Source: Symbiodinium kawagutii
Lineage: Eukaryota; Sar; Dinophyceae; Suessiales; Symbiodiniaceae
DNA: 64,000 bases
Reading direction: 5' to 3'
Assembly: GCA_009767595.1 (NCBI GenBank)
Contig: VSDK01010338.1
Location: 324,742-388,741, forward strand
The translations under genes and the position numbers were made by a program. The notes under the pieces were generated by a model, which worked only from the letters and a program-made list of their open reading frames with translations, was not told the DNA's origin and ran no database searches. Position 1 is the stretch's first letter, and each line of letters begins with the position of its first letter. Shown here one piece after another: positions 11,607 through 22,731 of this stretch.

Positions 11607-12039
11607 GGCATGGTCGGCTGGAGTCTCCTGACATTGGATTTGCGATTTGCGAAGCTTCGCTCCAGGCTTCGGAACCATGTGCCAACTGTCTCGCTCAGAT
11701 GGTGGCAGTGGGCCCTCATCGTTTGTGTGGCAGGGAGTTGCTGGACAGGCACTTCCAAGAACCACGGTTTCATACGGTTTCACAACTTTTTGAGTGATGA
11801 TGGTCCTAAAAAAGATGATTGGTTTCTCAACAGTTGGATTTCCCATCCCCTCCATGGACATTGAATTCGCACTCAGGTTTCGTCAAGATTGGACTCATTG
11901 CAGTAGAGCCGTACAGAGCAGACTTGAGAGATCATGCCGATCGCGTCCTGAGACTGTATTTGACTCTTGCTATAGCAAGATTGGCTCCCATACTGACCCG
12001 CATCGCTTCATTTTGGGAAGCATATCGGACCGGTATTGG
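11607..12039 (+). CDS. Candidate exons of an unidentified gene
   Basis: Two segments look like exons. The first spans roughly 11607-11790, with Cys pairs such as CANC and a possible GC donor at about 11668. The second is 11878-12039, starting after CTCAG|G and ending at the donor GTGACT. In both, two frames are open and protein-like. One frame of the second segment encodes a helical, membrane-like stretch (RLYLTLAIARLAPILTRI). I cannot choose the frame or join them, so this only records that the stretch behaves like coding DNA. Confidence 0.25.
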
Positions 12040-13735
12040 GTGACTTGGATGCAGCCGCGTCGAACTGGGTGCCGGGCTTTAACTGACAGGACAATGAAGA
12101 TCAGTGGGGCACCGTTTCCATCATGTTCACCTGCTTCGACAGTCTGGTGATGCTCTGAATGCTATATCATCAATCATCTTTGTTGGGATGATGTGAGTAT
12201 CTACCAAGTATTTGTGGTCAGCCCCACATGTTGTGTTTGAAAGCTGGTGAGGCACGCAATGATGTGCAATGTGAATGAGGCTACAATGTGTGAAGCTGCT
12301 ATGTATCCATGTCGGAAAAGGGCTTGAGTCGCCGGGATGCCCACTCAGGTTTTTGAAGGGAAACCGTCCAGGTCGGCAAGTCATGCTTCTCGGCGCCAAA
12401 GCTTTTGCAGTGATGGTGGATTTTCTTCCCATTTCACTTGTGCAAGGATGTGGTTGTTTATTCCTTTTCCATTTCTCTTGCGCACCCATGTTGGTGTTCA
12501 ATGCTTCGCCGTTTCTCTTCTTCTGCAATGTGGATTTTGAAAGGCCTCGCGGCCAATTTCAACCATAATCCATCCCTCGACCCCTAAGCTGTGTACATTC
12601 CTAAGTCTCAACTAGCATGGCCAAGACTGGTTTCATTTCATATTGACAACTCAGCAACATTAACCCTTACCAATGGTGAGACTTTCTATGAGCCATGATC
12701 AACCCACCACCATTGGTCGGAATCCATCAACCAGTGGCGACTGAGCACGAGCAACTCAGCCATGCGAGGGCGGGCTTCGTGAGGCTTTATATTCTTTGGT
12801 TCATCTTTGCCGCTTTTGTCGTCCAGCCCCGTGTGGCTTGGCATGTGCCGATTCGTGATGATTAACGGAGCTTACCGTGTGTATCTATTAAATTCAATAT
12901 CACCCTTACTAAGCTTGCACAATGATATGTAATGGCTAGGTTAGTAACGGTTCGTTGATATTATATTACGGTTCTATCGCCCAAAACCGGTTATGCAATG
13001 CTTATTTGGTAAGGTTGATTTGCGGATGGTTGGCAATGGTGAGGACCTTTGGTGGATGACATTCCGGTTGGATCTGTTGGTAACGATTGATGAGCTTTGG
13101 TCAATGGTATGTTTCCGTTGGTTTATGGTGGCCAATGACCAACCATTTGGGGGACCCCAATGCTGATAGTATTGCAGATCTCTGCCTATATGACCATCGT
13201 TAGAGAACCATCAGTGATAGCGGAAATTCGCCACACCATTAGTGGTTTTAGCCATTTTGAGCCTACCTAGCCTCCCTGGTGCTGGTGCCACCCAGCTGCA
13301 GCCAGAAACAGCCATGATTGCTTTGTCTTTTTTCCGTACGGCAATTTCATACAACTTCCAGTTGTTGAGATGCCAAGCTGAGCTGCTGTGCAGCCTTCGC
13401 AAGCTGACATGCGGAGCAGTGCCACTATGCCTCTCACGGATTTGCCTGCTTGCCGTTCTTGACATTCAAGGAATGACTTACCCATCACCGATCACCTCAG
13501 TTCACACATGGTACCACATTAGGATTAGCTTTGCTGGATGATCGTGAGTGTCAAACCTGTTGTGCTACACAATTCCCTCGCCACCTTAAAGCACTATGAA
13601 ATGACTGACTGACAGTCATTGTAGGAGATTTGTTTGGCGACGTGTGGTTCGGCTGGGTGGGGGAAGCCCTCTAACTCCTGCAGTGAGGGTTGGCTTGGGG
13701 TCCCCTGATTGGTCCCCTGATTGGCCTTTCAAGGT
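12040..13735. other. Mostly non-coding; one weak exon candidate
   Basis: The part around 12600-13240 is rich in degenerate ACCATT/GGTTAT words typical of introns here. At about 13258-13470 a plus-strand frame is open and protein-like, with a hydrophobic Cys-rich run. The minus strand is equally open, so no gene is called. Confidence 0.3.
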
Positions 13736-13869
13736 CAACTTTTGGGCACGGACCATGAAAGCTCGCATCCCGATCCTGGAAGCGAAAGTTCATCTGGAGC
13801 TGTGGAAACTTGGACGTTTACCTGACCCTCTTGACTGGACTCAAGATGATGCGGCATGCGGGGCCGAGG
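13736..13869 (+). CDS. Orphan exon, unidentified protein
   Basis: It starts after TTTCAAG|GTC and ends before GTATGC; both edges fit the local splice pattern. The 44 codons, read in phase 0, begin VNFWARTMKARIPILEAKVH and are charged and helical. VNFWA resembles the core strand of thioredoxin folds, but the following residues do not give a WCxxC motif. I therefore do not assign it to the thioredoxin-type gene that follows. Confidence 0.35.
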
Positions 13870-14553
13870 TATGCAAGACATGAGCGGAAAAAAGCGCCGG
13901 ATGATGGATGAATCGGATGATGTAGGTTACAACAGCCGCAAAGAGAGTCGGAACCTGGAACCGAACCGCACTGAGCGTATAAGGGCAGCGAAACGTGTGC
14001 ATTGTAGGCATGCGTAGATACCTGCGCCCATGTATTGTGTTTGCAGTGCAGTGTTTGTAAGAGTTTGCAAGGTATGTGATGTATGTGCACGCAGTCGTGC
14101 GTATGTTGCAATTTTTATTGGTCATGCATGCCGAGTATTGTTGATCGACCCACTCTCGGACTTTTGGATTTTGGTTATGCGTGGCACGGATGACTGATAG
14201 CCAAGTATTGGAACGAATTAGCGGGCAGCTGCACTTCAACCTTTGCAAGCAAGTTTGTGTGATTAGAATGCGATTAGATGCCGCTCTTGTTGGTGGTATA
14301 GGTTTGGGATGGTTTGGGGATGTTTGGGGTTATGTATCTATGGCACAAAATTGGGGCATGCCGCATGCCCAACCCTTCTTTCCCTCGAATCAAGCAAACA
14401 AATTTGCGTATCGGGTCTTGTGGGCACGTATTTGGCCTTCGGACACCCAAGTGCCCCGTGTAAATCTTTTTAGATGCTATTGCGCGAGCGAATATTTCAC
14501 CAATGCTCGTCGTGTCTGACTAAACCAGTTGTGTCACTGAACTTTTGCAAGAG

Positions 14554-15234
14554 GTGCTGGCGCCAGTATGGGAAGAACTGGCTGAGAAGTTACAAGGTGC
14601 GGATGCTCGTGGTGCAGCCCTGCTTCGGCAGTACACTGGGGGATGGCATGGCAGGTCGCCAAACATGCCAAACTGGTAGTGTTCACTATGGCAATGACGA
14701 TTGTAGAGGACTTGACCTCCTGGGAGAACTTTGAAGACCTCCCTATGGTCACAGTTGGTTAGTCTGTAAAGTGGCCAAGTCCCGATATTGGTAATGCAGA
14801 GGTTATCATCACCTATCATGCGAATCCCATGATTATACAGTATGCAGTATGCGCATTAGTTGGTATGTTGGGGTCAGCCCCGTCCGTTTGATTATGTCAA
14901 AAAAGAGGCTGGCAAACCAATGATATGACGTTGGGATCGATTTTGGGGCTTTGGGGCGCCCAGCAGCCTCACATACACCACCATGTGCCTTCAGCAGTCA
15001 AGAAGTGGTATGAAGATGTATGAAGGCATACGCTCATACACATACACTCATACACACACATCGACATACTTATTGCGTTTCAAGGAGGGAAGCCGTGCAT
15101 ATATATGCATGCATACACAACGCATAACACATCAAGATAATGCACATACAGGCACATACACAGACACACGGAGCATATCCATTTGCATGTACCCACATTT
15201 GTCCATCCAAGTATCTATCTGCCAATTTTCCACC

Positions 15235-15270
<36 letters not shown>

Positions 15271-15325
15271 CATACATACATACATACGAATGATATACAT
15301 GATTTCATTCATATATATATATATT

Positions 15326-15424
<99 letters not shown>

Positions 15425-18400
15425 CAATATAAGTCTATACTTGTTCATCCACTCATTGACACGGCACTTGTATCACATATACTCGAGGTGAAGTGAAGTT
15501 CGGAAAGGTCGACTGTACGGAGGCGAATCCTGGGACCGGCAAATGGTCGCCGTGGGACTTGGATGTGTCCTGGGGACGTGGGAGACCTTGCCACCAGGGT
15601 AGCCCAAGCTCATGAGGTGAACTTATCCCTATAACCATGGTGAATGTCAGCAGCTACGAGCAGTTTTGGATGCACATCCCAGTGACCCTTGTTAGTCACC
15701 AAAGATTTGGGGCGACCTTCGTGTTTTTTGAGTGTTGCTAGACTGAACGCCCGACGCATGGCCATGATGGTGATATCATATACTGTAGCTAGTTTCATTA
15801 GCAACCATTGATCATTAACCATTTATCAAGCATTTACCAACTATCATGAACCATTGCCCTTGAGCCTCGGTCCCCGCAGGAGGCAAAAAAAACATTGTTA
15901 TGCATTTTGAGCCATGATTGACCATTTATCATGCATTTATCAATCATGCATCCATCCGTTTACCAACCAAGATTAATTAGCCAATACTACCAGGTAGTCA
16001 TTGATGGAGAGAGAGGTAGTCATTCAGTTCATTAGCCATTTTTCAACCACTATTAATTATTCATAATTTGTTAATATTTCATTAACCATTTTCAACCACT
16101 ATTGACCATGATATTAACAAGTGGTAACCCATTCACTAACCATTCATTAAGCATTCGTGATCTATTGCCATTCTCAGCCGCCCATAGTGCCAGTCGGCGT
16201 TCCTGGGCAACCTCTTCGGCATCAACGGCTTTCCCACGCTGAAGATCATCTCGGAGGGCAAGATGTGCCCTGCTTGGAGCTCGATGCCGGGCTGGTGAAT
16301 GGTGAGTAGGTATGCTGAATGATCAGTGATTGTTAACCATTAGTGGTAAGTTATGAGTGATTGTGAACCATTAGTGGTGGTAAGTGTTAACCATTAGATG
16401 GTTAACCATTAGTGGTGAATTAGAACTAATCAACCACTAATTAGTCACTTATAGTATTTATGGTGAATGATTAGTGGTTTTTTAATGGTGAAGGATTAGT
16501 GGTGATTAATATTAGTACTGGTGAATGAGTAATGGTGAAAGATGAGTGTTAATTGATTCGTTGATTGATTAATGATTGTTGATAATTAGTGATTCGTGAT
16601 TGATTGTTGTTCACATTTTTGGCGAATAATGTAATGATTCATGGTTGCAAAAAAATGGTGGTTAACATAATTGGTGAATAATGATTAAGGACTGTTGAGA
16701 GAATTTAACAATGGCTAAAAAAAAAATGTTTAACCACCACTAGCATTGCTGGAATTGTGAATGCTGGTGGTTCATGACCCCTGGTGGGGTATGGTATTGT
16801 GTGAGATTCTACTTAGTTCATTCTGGATGATGTTCATGGACTTTGGATGATTGGATTCGGAGGCGCCAGATGCTCCGCAAAGCTGATAGTCCATGGCCAT
16901 GCCTCCAGCTCGCTGGTTGGTTTCCGTGACGATGGGTTCCGAGGGCCAGGGGGTTACCAGCATGGCCATGGATAAGGCCATGCTGCCATGCTTGGTTCCG
17001 CAGCGAGGTATCCCTTCACAGGGCGTCGAAGCATCAAGCTCAGCACCAGGGGTGAAGTTCTTGAGCCCAACATCTCCAACAGAAGCAGCTTTTAGTCACA
17101 CAGGTGACACATGGCTATGGGTCCACAATAGTGTGGGATGATGAGCAACAAAAGTAGTGGGAAAACAATGGTTAATGATGGGGAACCAGGGGTACGGGGT
17201 TTCGACCCACTGCCACATGTCTTGAATTATTGGTGACCCATCCCCAGGTATGACCTAACCATGAGCAGGTGCCTCTGAATGCTTGTTCTGTCAGGCCTTG
17301 AAAGCTTACAGGAGTGGGCTCAGGGAGGCTGGGAGGGAACCATGGGCCCTCAGCTGAAAGGGATTGGGTTTGTCAATAGCTTGGTGCCGAAATGTCCTCA
17401 GCAGGACCATGCAGGACCCTGCTTTCCAGATCATGGCCACTATTGAAATGATTTGAACAACTTTTGATGCTCGGATTTGTTGGATGCATGGCGTGAGAGG
17501 ACAGGAATGCAAAGCGGTCCCCCACGAAGCACAGGCTACAAGGAGCAAGAGCCCAAAGCCTATCCCTTCGACAGGCTTCGCACTGAGAGATGTCAAGTGA
17601 CAACAGCGGCTGACTGCACAAACACAAACATATATATATATATAATTATATATATACATAAAACAAGAAATAAAGCGGTGCATGCAGCAGTCTATTTTAC
17701 AACTATGGTGTAACTTTTGTGAGCCTGTATATAGTTGGAGTAGATGATATGCACACCTATGCAGAAACGTTTGCATGGGTGATTGCATGTTTGGCTTCAG
17801 TCTTAGCTAAAAGCAGTTCTCAGCCCAGTGAGTGGCAGTTGGTTTACCAGTTTACCACCCCCAGATGCAGTGAGAACTCGTGTAACAGCAGGTCCAGATT
17901 TGACTCCTGCTAGCATGATGTTGCCGATGACCGAGAGATGAGCACCAACCCTTGGTGATCAATGCTGATCATCCTTTTTTGGATCGCGATCCCTTGACCT
18001 GTTTTCTCTAGTGGCCCTCACAACTGGAAGAGCAGAATGCAACGAGTTTCTGCCCACGACTGACCATGGCTCTTGGGCTGGGAGGGAATCAATGCTTTCG
18101 CGGCAGGAAAAACAATGTCTACATGGCAGCTGGGACGCCCAGTGGTAACCATCCCCATCAATGATCGCAACGGAACCATCGTTTTGGGGGGCACCGGGCA
18201 CCTGTGAAGACAGTGCCCCGGCCCCATGTGGTTCGGAATTGGCTCCGCCAACGCCAAGTCAACACATTTTTGGATGCGTTTTCTTTCTTGGCCGGCATTG
18301 GCATAGGCATAACCACGAACACAGTTGCTATTGGGCATATCACATGCTTGCTTGCCCATCTCCATATACATAAATACAAGTGCCAGAGACGAAATTTTAT

Positions 18401-19523
18401 ATACATGTTCCATCATGTGCTGGACGGCCCGGCAAAAAAATGTTCCATCATGTTCCCAGGCTTCTGAAATCACCAAATCACGTGAGTGAATCACTTCTTC
18501 AAGGCCTCAACAACTCAACCATCTCAAGCACTGCTAGATCGAGGGTTGTGCCCTGCACAGGTGGCCACTACCATCATGCACAGGTTTGGGCCGGTGAGCC
18601 TAGCATGTACCGCCATTCGCATTGTCCAGGGTGGAACGCCTGTGCTAAGTGCTGGGGACTGGTGATGTTAGTTGGGGATGACCGGCTGAGCTTGCGTTTG
18701 GCTGATTCTTAGGCTGAACCACCAACATTTTACAGTTCAAGAGCTGCTGGTTAGATGTCTTATTCGTGTTTGCTGAATTGTTCGATAATAGCCAGTTTAC
18801 TAGTCTCAATCCTTTCAATACTTATACTTTTCAATCAGCTATGGCTTCAACGGGATGTTCTTATTTTGCATAGCTGATCGACTTATTGCTTTTGATTGTT
18901 GGGAACCATCACACCCGATAAACCATAAACTGTGAAAGAAAGGGACACAAAGTCATAGAGTCCAACTGCGAAGCCCAGATAGGAAGACTTGTCAACTGGT
19001 AGAACTGCTTAGATGTCCAGGTAGAACTGATGTTGAACTGCTTACCTCTGCTGTAAGCTGGTAGGTAAGGAACTGATAGGTGGAAGCTGTTTAGGGTAGA
19101 TGTGGCTGTTGCAGGTCTCTGTGGTTTCACGATCGTTTCGCGTTTGTCCACGGTCCTGAAGTTGTTTCGGCGACAGAGGCATGCCCCATGAGGTAATATG
19201 ACATAGGGTTGGTGGTTTCAGAATTGTCTAACGTGATTAATAATAAGGGATAGCAACATATCATAATCGACAATGATGGTTAAACAACTACTAGTTGGTG
19301 GTTTTAAAGAAATTATGAAGTAAACTACTCATAACATATCTCACCATCATATCGAACTACATGAGGAGATGTCCATGTCCAGCAAGCTGTTGGGACAACC
19401 AATGATCCGTGCTCATCAACCCCAAGAAACGGTGCTCCTTAGCCGAGGTTCTTTATTGTTGGAGGAGTGCTGATTCTCTTTGGCGTTTGCGTTTGCCGGA
19501 GCCCAAATTGCTGTGGCTGCTGA
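14554..19523 (+). CDS. Protein disulfide isomerase / thioredoxin-domain protein, partial model with membrane tail
   Basis: Exons that join in phase: 14554-14596 (VLAPVWEELAEKLQ), 15488-15522 (GEVKFGKVDCTE), 16194-16264 (SAFLGNLFGINGFPTLKIIS...) and 17535-17574 (LQGARAQSLSLRQ). Together they follow the PDI domain after its active site: the LAP..W..LA..L helix, the KVDCTE strand, FGI.GFPTLK with its cis-proline, and an (x)GAR segment. The exon that should carry WCGHCK upstream was not found, so redox activity is unproven. A likely last exon, 19448-19523, encodes a membrane segment (FFIVGGVLILFGVCVC) and a Cys-rich tail ending in TGA, as in membrane-bound TMX-type members. An intermediate exon near 18202-18340 is possible. 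Introns use GT and GC donors. Likely site: the ER. The family call is solid for the first four exons; the tail is inferred. Confidence 0.7.
15235..15289. repeat. (GATA)n followed by (CATA)n microsatellite
   Basis: About nine GATA units run directly into five CATA units. It lies inside the first intron of the thioredoxin-domain gene. Confidence 0.95.
15325..15424. repeat. (TTTC)n microsatellite
   Basis: About 24 uninterrupted TTTC units, preceded by a short (TA)n run. The poly-Phe/Leu/Ser frame across it is not taken as coding. Confidence 0.97.
15780..16745. repeat. Degenerate AACCATT / TGGTTAGTG low-complexity DNA
   Basis: Before about 16180 the strand is dominated by variants of AACCATTTATCA. 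After about 16290 it switches to the complementary theme (TTAGTGGTGAATGATTAG). The switch brackets the exon at 16194-16264. The two halves could pair in the pre-mRNA and bring the splice sites together; that is speculation. Confidence 0.6.
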
Positions 19524-20101
19524 CCAAGTTCCTGCTTGGCAATCGTAGCATCACTGGGTAGGTTCACAGCCGTTCCATCCCTTCCTGGGAGTGGTTTCAA
19601 CCAGTTGAAACCACCGACCTAGAACAGGCACTAACTCGGTTTTTGGATACGAAGGCACCAAACGTGTCAAATATTTGTGGCGCACCTAGGCACAAAGTCA
19701 CTCAGATGAAAGACACATGACAGTCTGACACGATCACCAAAATATCAAGAAGGAACACGTACCGTGGCACTTATGCATTCTACAGTGTGACCTCTGTTAG
19801 TCCTGCATGCTCGGTGGACAAGCCTGGTTAGTTGTTCTCTCTCGGAATTCGGGGCCTTGATGCATACATAGTATTTATCAACATACACTATGCCCATAGC
19901 CATAGGGTTCGTTCCGTCACTTTGATCTTTTGTGGGGCCATGCCGCAGCGCACCACAGCAAAGACTTTGCCCAATGGAATTTTGTTGGTGATCTTCAAAG
20001 CGACATGTGGCGGCACATATGCACAGAAATGGGTACCGTTTGGTTCGATCTAAGCATGTCCTGATCCCTCAAGCAGTCTATGACTGCCTTCCATCCTTCA
20101 G

Positions 20102-20236
20102 TTCCGAGGCTTCATCGATCAGTGGTCTCCAGAGGAAAAGCAGAGTCAGAAGGAGATGGAGGAGTCCGATGATGGGTTGGTGCTTGGAAGGGTGACCCTT
20201 CGTGCTGAACATTCCCTGTGCTTTCAGTTGCCATGA
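20102..20236 (+). CDS. Orphan exon, acidic unidentified protein
   Basis: It follows the acceptor CCTTCAG and is open for 45 codons to TGA at 20234. The frame is Gln/Glu/Lys-rich (QWSPEEKQSQKEMEESDDG). It may be a last exon. Alternatively it may end earlier at the GTGACC at 20193 or later at GTAGGT. No family is recognised and the neighbouring exons were not found. Confidence 0.35.
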   Translation, partial: FRGFIDQWSPEEKQSQKEMEESDDGLVLGRVTLRAEHSLCFQLP

Positions 20237-20239
20237 AAT

Positions 20240-21860
20240 GGTAGGTGACCACCCCCCAAATAAGGTAGAAACCAGCTGGTTAACTATTTTAAATCTTCAC
20301 TGGAACCATAGGGATTGACGAATGGACCACCCCAGTATTTGGCAAACCTCTGGCTGGGGTTAGACGGGGGTTTCTTGACAGCAGGATCTCAATCAAAACC
20401 GTGACTTCAGACAATTTCTGAATGTGTCTAAAGTGGAGCAGTGAGCAAAGTTTCAATTTCAATGTGGCCTAGCCAAGCTTTTAATGGTTCTTTGCCGCTT
20501 GCGAGTGGCTGGTGGTGACTCAAATGCAGGAGTTTTGAACCTTTTCCTGAGGGTGCCGAATGGATCCGAATGGTGGCCACAAAATCTTAGGACACAGTGC
20601 ATCAAAGAAGACATGGCCTCATAGCAAAAGAAGCCGTGACCCTGCATGGCTTGTCCACGCTAGTGCCCCGATCCGATCCGATGTAATTTCTGAGCAAACC
20701 GCCACAAACCACCCATTGGAGTCGTGGAATCCTTTTCAGGAATTGTTTTGAGCAAAGTGCTGTCCATGTGGCCCACTTGCTTGAGCATGGGTCTGGGCAG
20801 TAAAACATAGTAGTTTGTTGCTTTAGAATCTGGGAGCCCACTGTCCACCAACTGGTGATGACTGTGGACCCAGACGGGTCAACCAAGAATGTGGTTTAGC
20901 CTTTGGACGAACAAATTCTTTTGCTCGAGGCTTGCCGAGGGTCACCTTTGGTCCTATTTTTCCGCATCTTGCGCTTCTCTTCAGGAGAGACTGAAGAAAT
21001 TGCAGTACGGGACTCAGTTGCGATGACTCACTCTATCCTGATGTGTTTGCGCGTGTGTGCATCCTAGCGGGATTGTGAGTCAGAAGAGTTCCTCCAAAGT
21101 GAGGATGACTGCTCCAGGATGACTGTCGGTTCGCCTTCCTCCAGACAGCAGGCGGATAAGGCAGGGGAGGGCAGCAGGTGGCGTGGTGAGCATCTGTCAA
21201 TGGAATCAATCAGTTGATGAACAGTAATGGTTTTCGATGGTGTTTTACAATGGTTGGCAATGTGGAATGGCATGGAATAGTTCAAGTAGCTGGTTACCAA
21301 AAATTAATTTATGCTTAGACAGTTCAATGGTTGGTTAGTGCTGTTTCATGGTTCACCAATTGCTTCATGGTTAACTATGCTTGCTTCGTGATGAACCAGC
21401 TGGTGAATATTCAATAGTGTTCATATAATCAAGGCCAGATGGCTGGTGTAATCAAACCAACTGTAATGATCAAATCAAATGGATGCATTTGATCCCCGTG
21501 CTTGGAATGGTTCGTAATGACGATTGATGATGGCCGGTCATGGTCAGCAATGCTTACTAGTCTGGAATAGTACCCAGCAACAATTGGGAGAACGCAACTT
21601 TATATGATCATTTTTCAACACCTATGGCCCAGAAGCGTAAATAGGGAAGGGTGCTCCAACTTACAAGGACCACTGCAATGAAGCGAGTCGGAAGTCAACA
21701 AGCTTCAGCAACATAGCTGATATGATTATGTTGAACGTGGTTCAGGTGCAGGAGTATTTCCGGACAAAAACCACGCAGTCTCACCAATGGCGTGGGATTT
21801 GTGAGCTATGAAAAGGCAGGACGCATGCCGGGCCATTTTTAGGTAAGGTGATGGACATGA
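20240..21860. other. No supportable gene
   Basis: ORFs on both strands stay below 95 codons. The minus strand at 20851-20660 is protein-like but lacks matching neighbours. The rest is intron-like, with degenerate TGGTTAATG words around 21220-21560. Confidence 0.35.
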
Positions 21861-21863
21861 CAT

Positions 21864-21979
21864 GGTGTTTTTTCTCAGAGTAGAGGTACCCCCAAATCAT
21901 CCAGTTTCTTCACCATTTATGGTAACAAACCATCCACTATTGTAGGCCCCCAAACAAACTGGCTTGAGAAAGCACCACA
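21864..21979. repeat. Inverted-repeat element family 1, copy 3
   Basis: A diverged copy. The left end TTTTTCTCAGAGTAGAGG is followed by CCCCCAAATCATCC, and the right end is TAGGCCCCCAAACAAACT then GGCTTGAGAAAGCACCACA. The interior matches the other copies (TTTATGGTAACAAACCAT). Confidence 0.65.
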
Positions 21980-22629
21980 TGGCATGCTGTAGCTGCAGGA
22001 ATCCGTCGAATCAAAGAAAGACTCGTGAGCTGCAGCGACGAGCAGGACAGGGTCGCGAGTTGCTGTTGCTTCGATCCAGAAAAAGTGCGCAGCAGGGCGT
22101 GTGGGAACGCATCGCGTCGTTGAGAATGCTGTGTCTTACCACGTGTTTGCATGTTGTTAGCTCGTGCATTTGCTGCGTTTGATGGGCAGTGCGTATGTGC
22201 ATTGAGGACTTTCATGCATCACTGGCTCTAGGCAGTTTTCCATTTTCTCAGCGCAAGCTGACGAATGACCGTGTGACCGTGTATGACCACGTGTGACTCC
22301 TACTTCAATCAAAGTTGGTCATGTTGGTCTGAGTTTCCAGGCGTCATTTGCCCTGTAGTTTCTTTGGGGTGATGTTCAGGAGTTCACTCATAGATATTCC
22401 CCTACATTCACTCAGTGTTTCCTCAAAAAGGCCATGCGTGCCGCCAAACCACTGCATTAGTCAAGTCCCATTCCTCAGCCAACTTGGGATGGGTCCGAAA
22501 GTTGCCAATGGTTACCAGGAACATGTCGGACCATGCAATGATCGCTTTGAGGCCATCGGAACCATTCAGGTTTTGTGAGACACAAATTATGGACGTGTTG
22601 ACCATTGATTGTTGCTTAGTGACATGTAG

Positions 22630-22669
22630 GACATGTTATGACATGTTATGACATGTTATGACATGTTGT
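22630..22669. repeat. 10-bp tandem repeat, four copies
   Basis: The unit GACATGTTAT occurs three times exactly, followed by one variant (GACATGTTGT). It is preceded by a partial copy. Confidence 0.9.
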
Positions 22670-22731
22670 CAACTACCAGGTAACGACCATATATTACATT
22701 GACCATGGACATCCATCAACCACTGTGAGCC

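Noticed and set aside
13245-13262. TTTTAGCCATTTTGAGCC resembles part of the dinoflagellate spliced leader.
   Set aside because: Only 11 consecutive bases match. TAGCCATT words are abundant in the surrounding low-complexity DNA, so chance is likely.
15290-15496. ORF with a long Phe-Leu-Ser repeat.
   Set aside because: It is the translation of the (TTTC)n microsatellite inside an intron.
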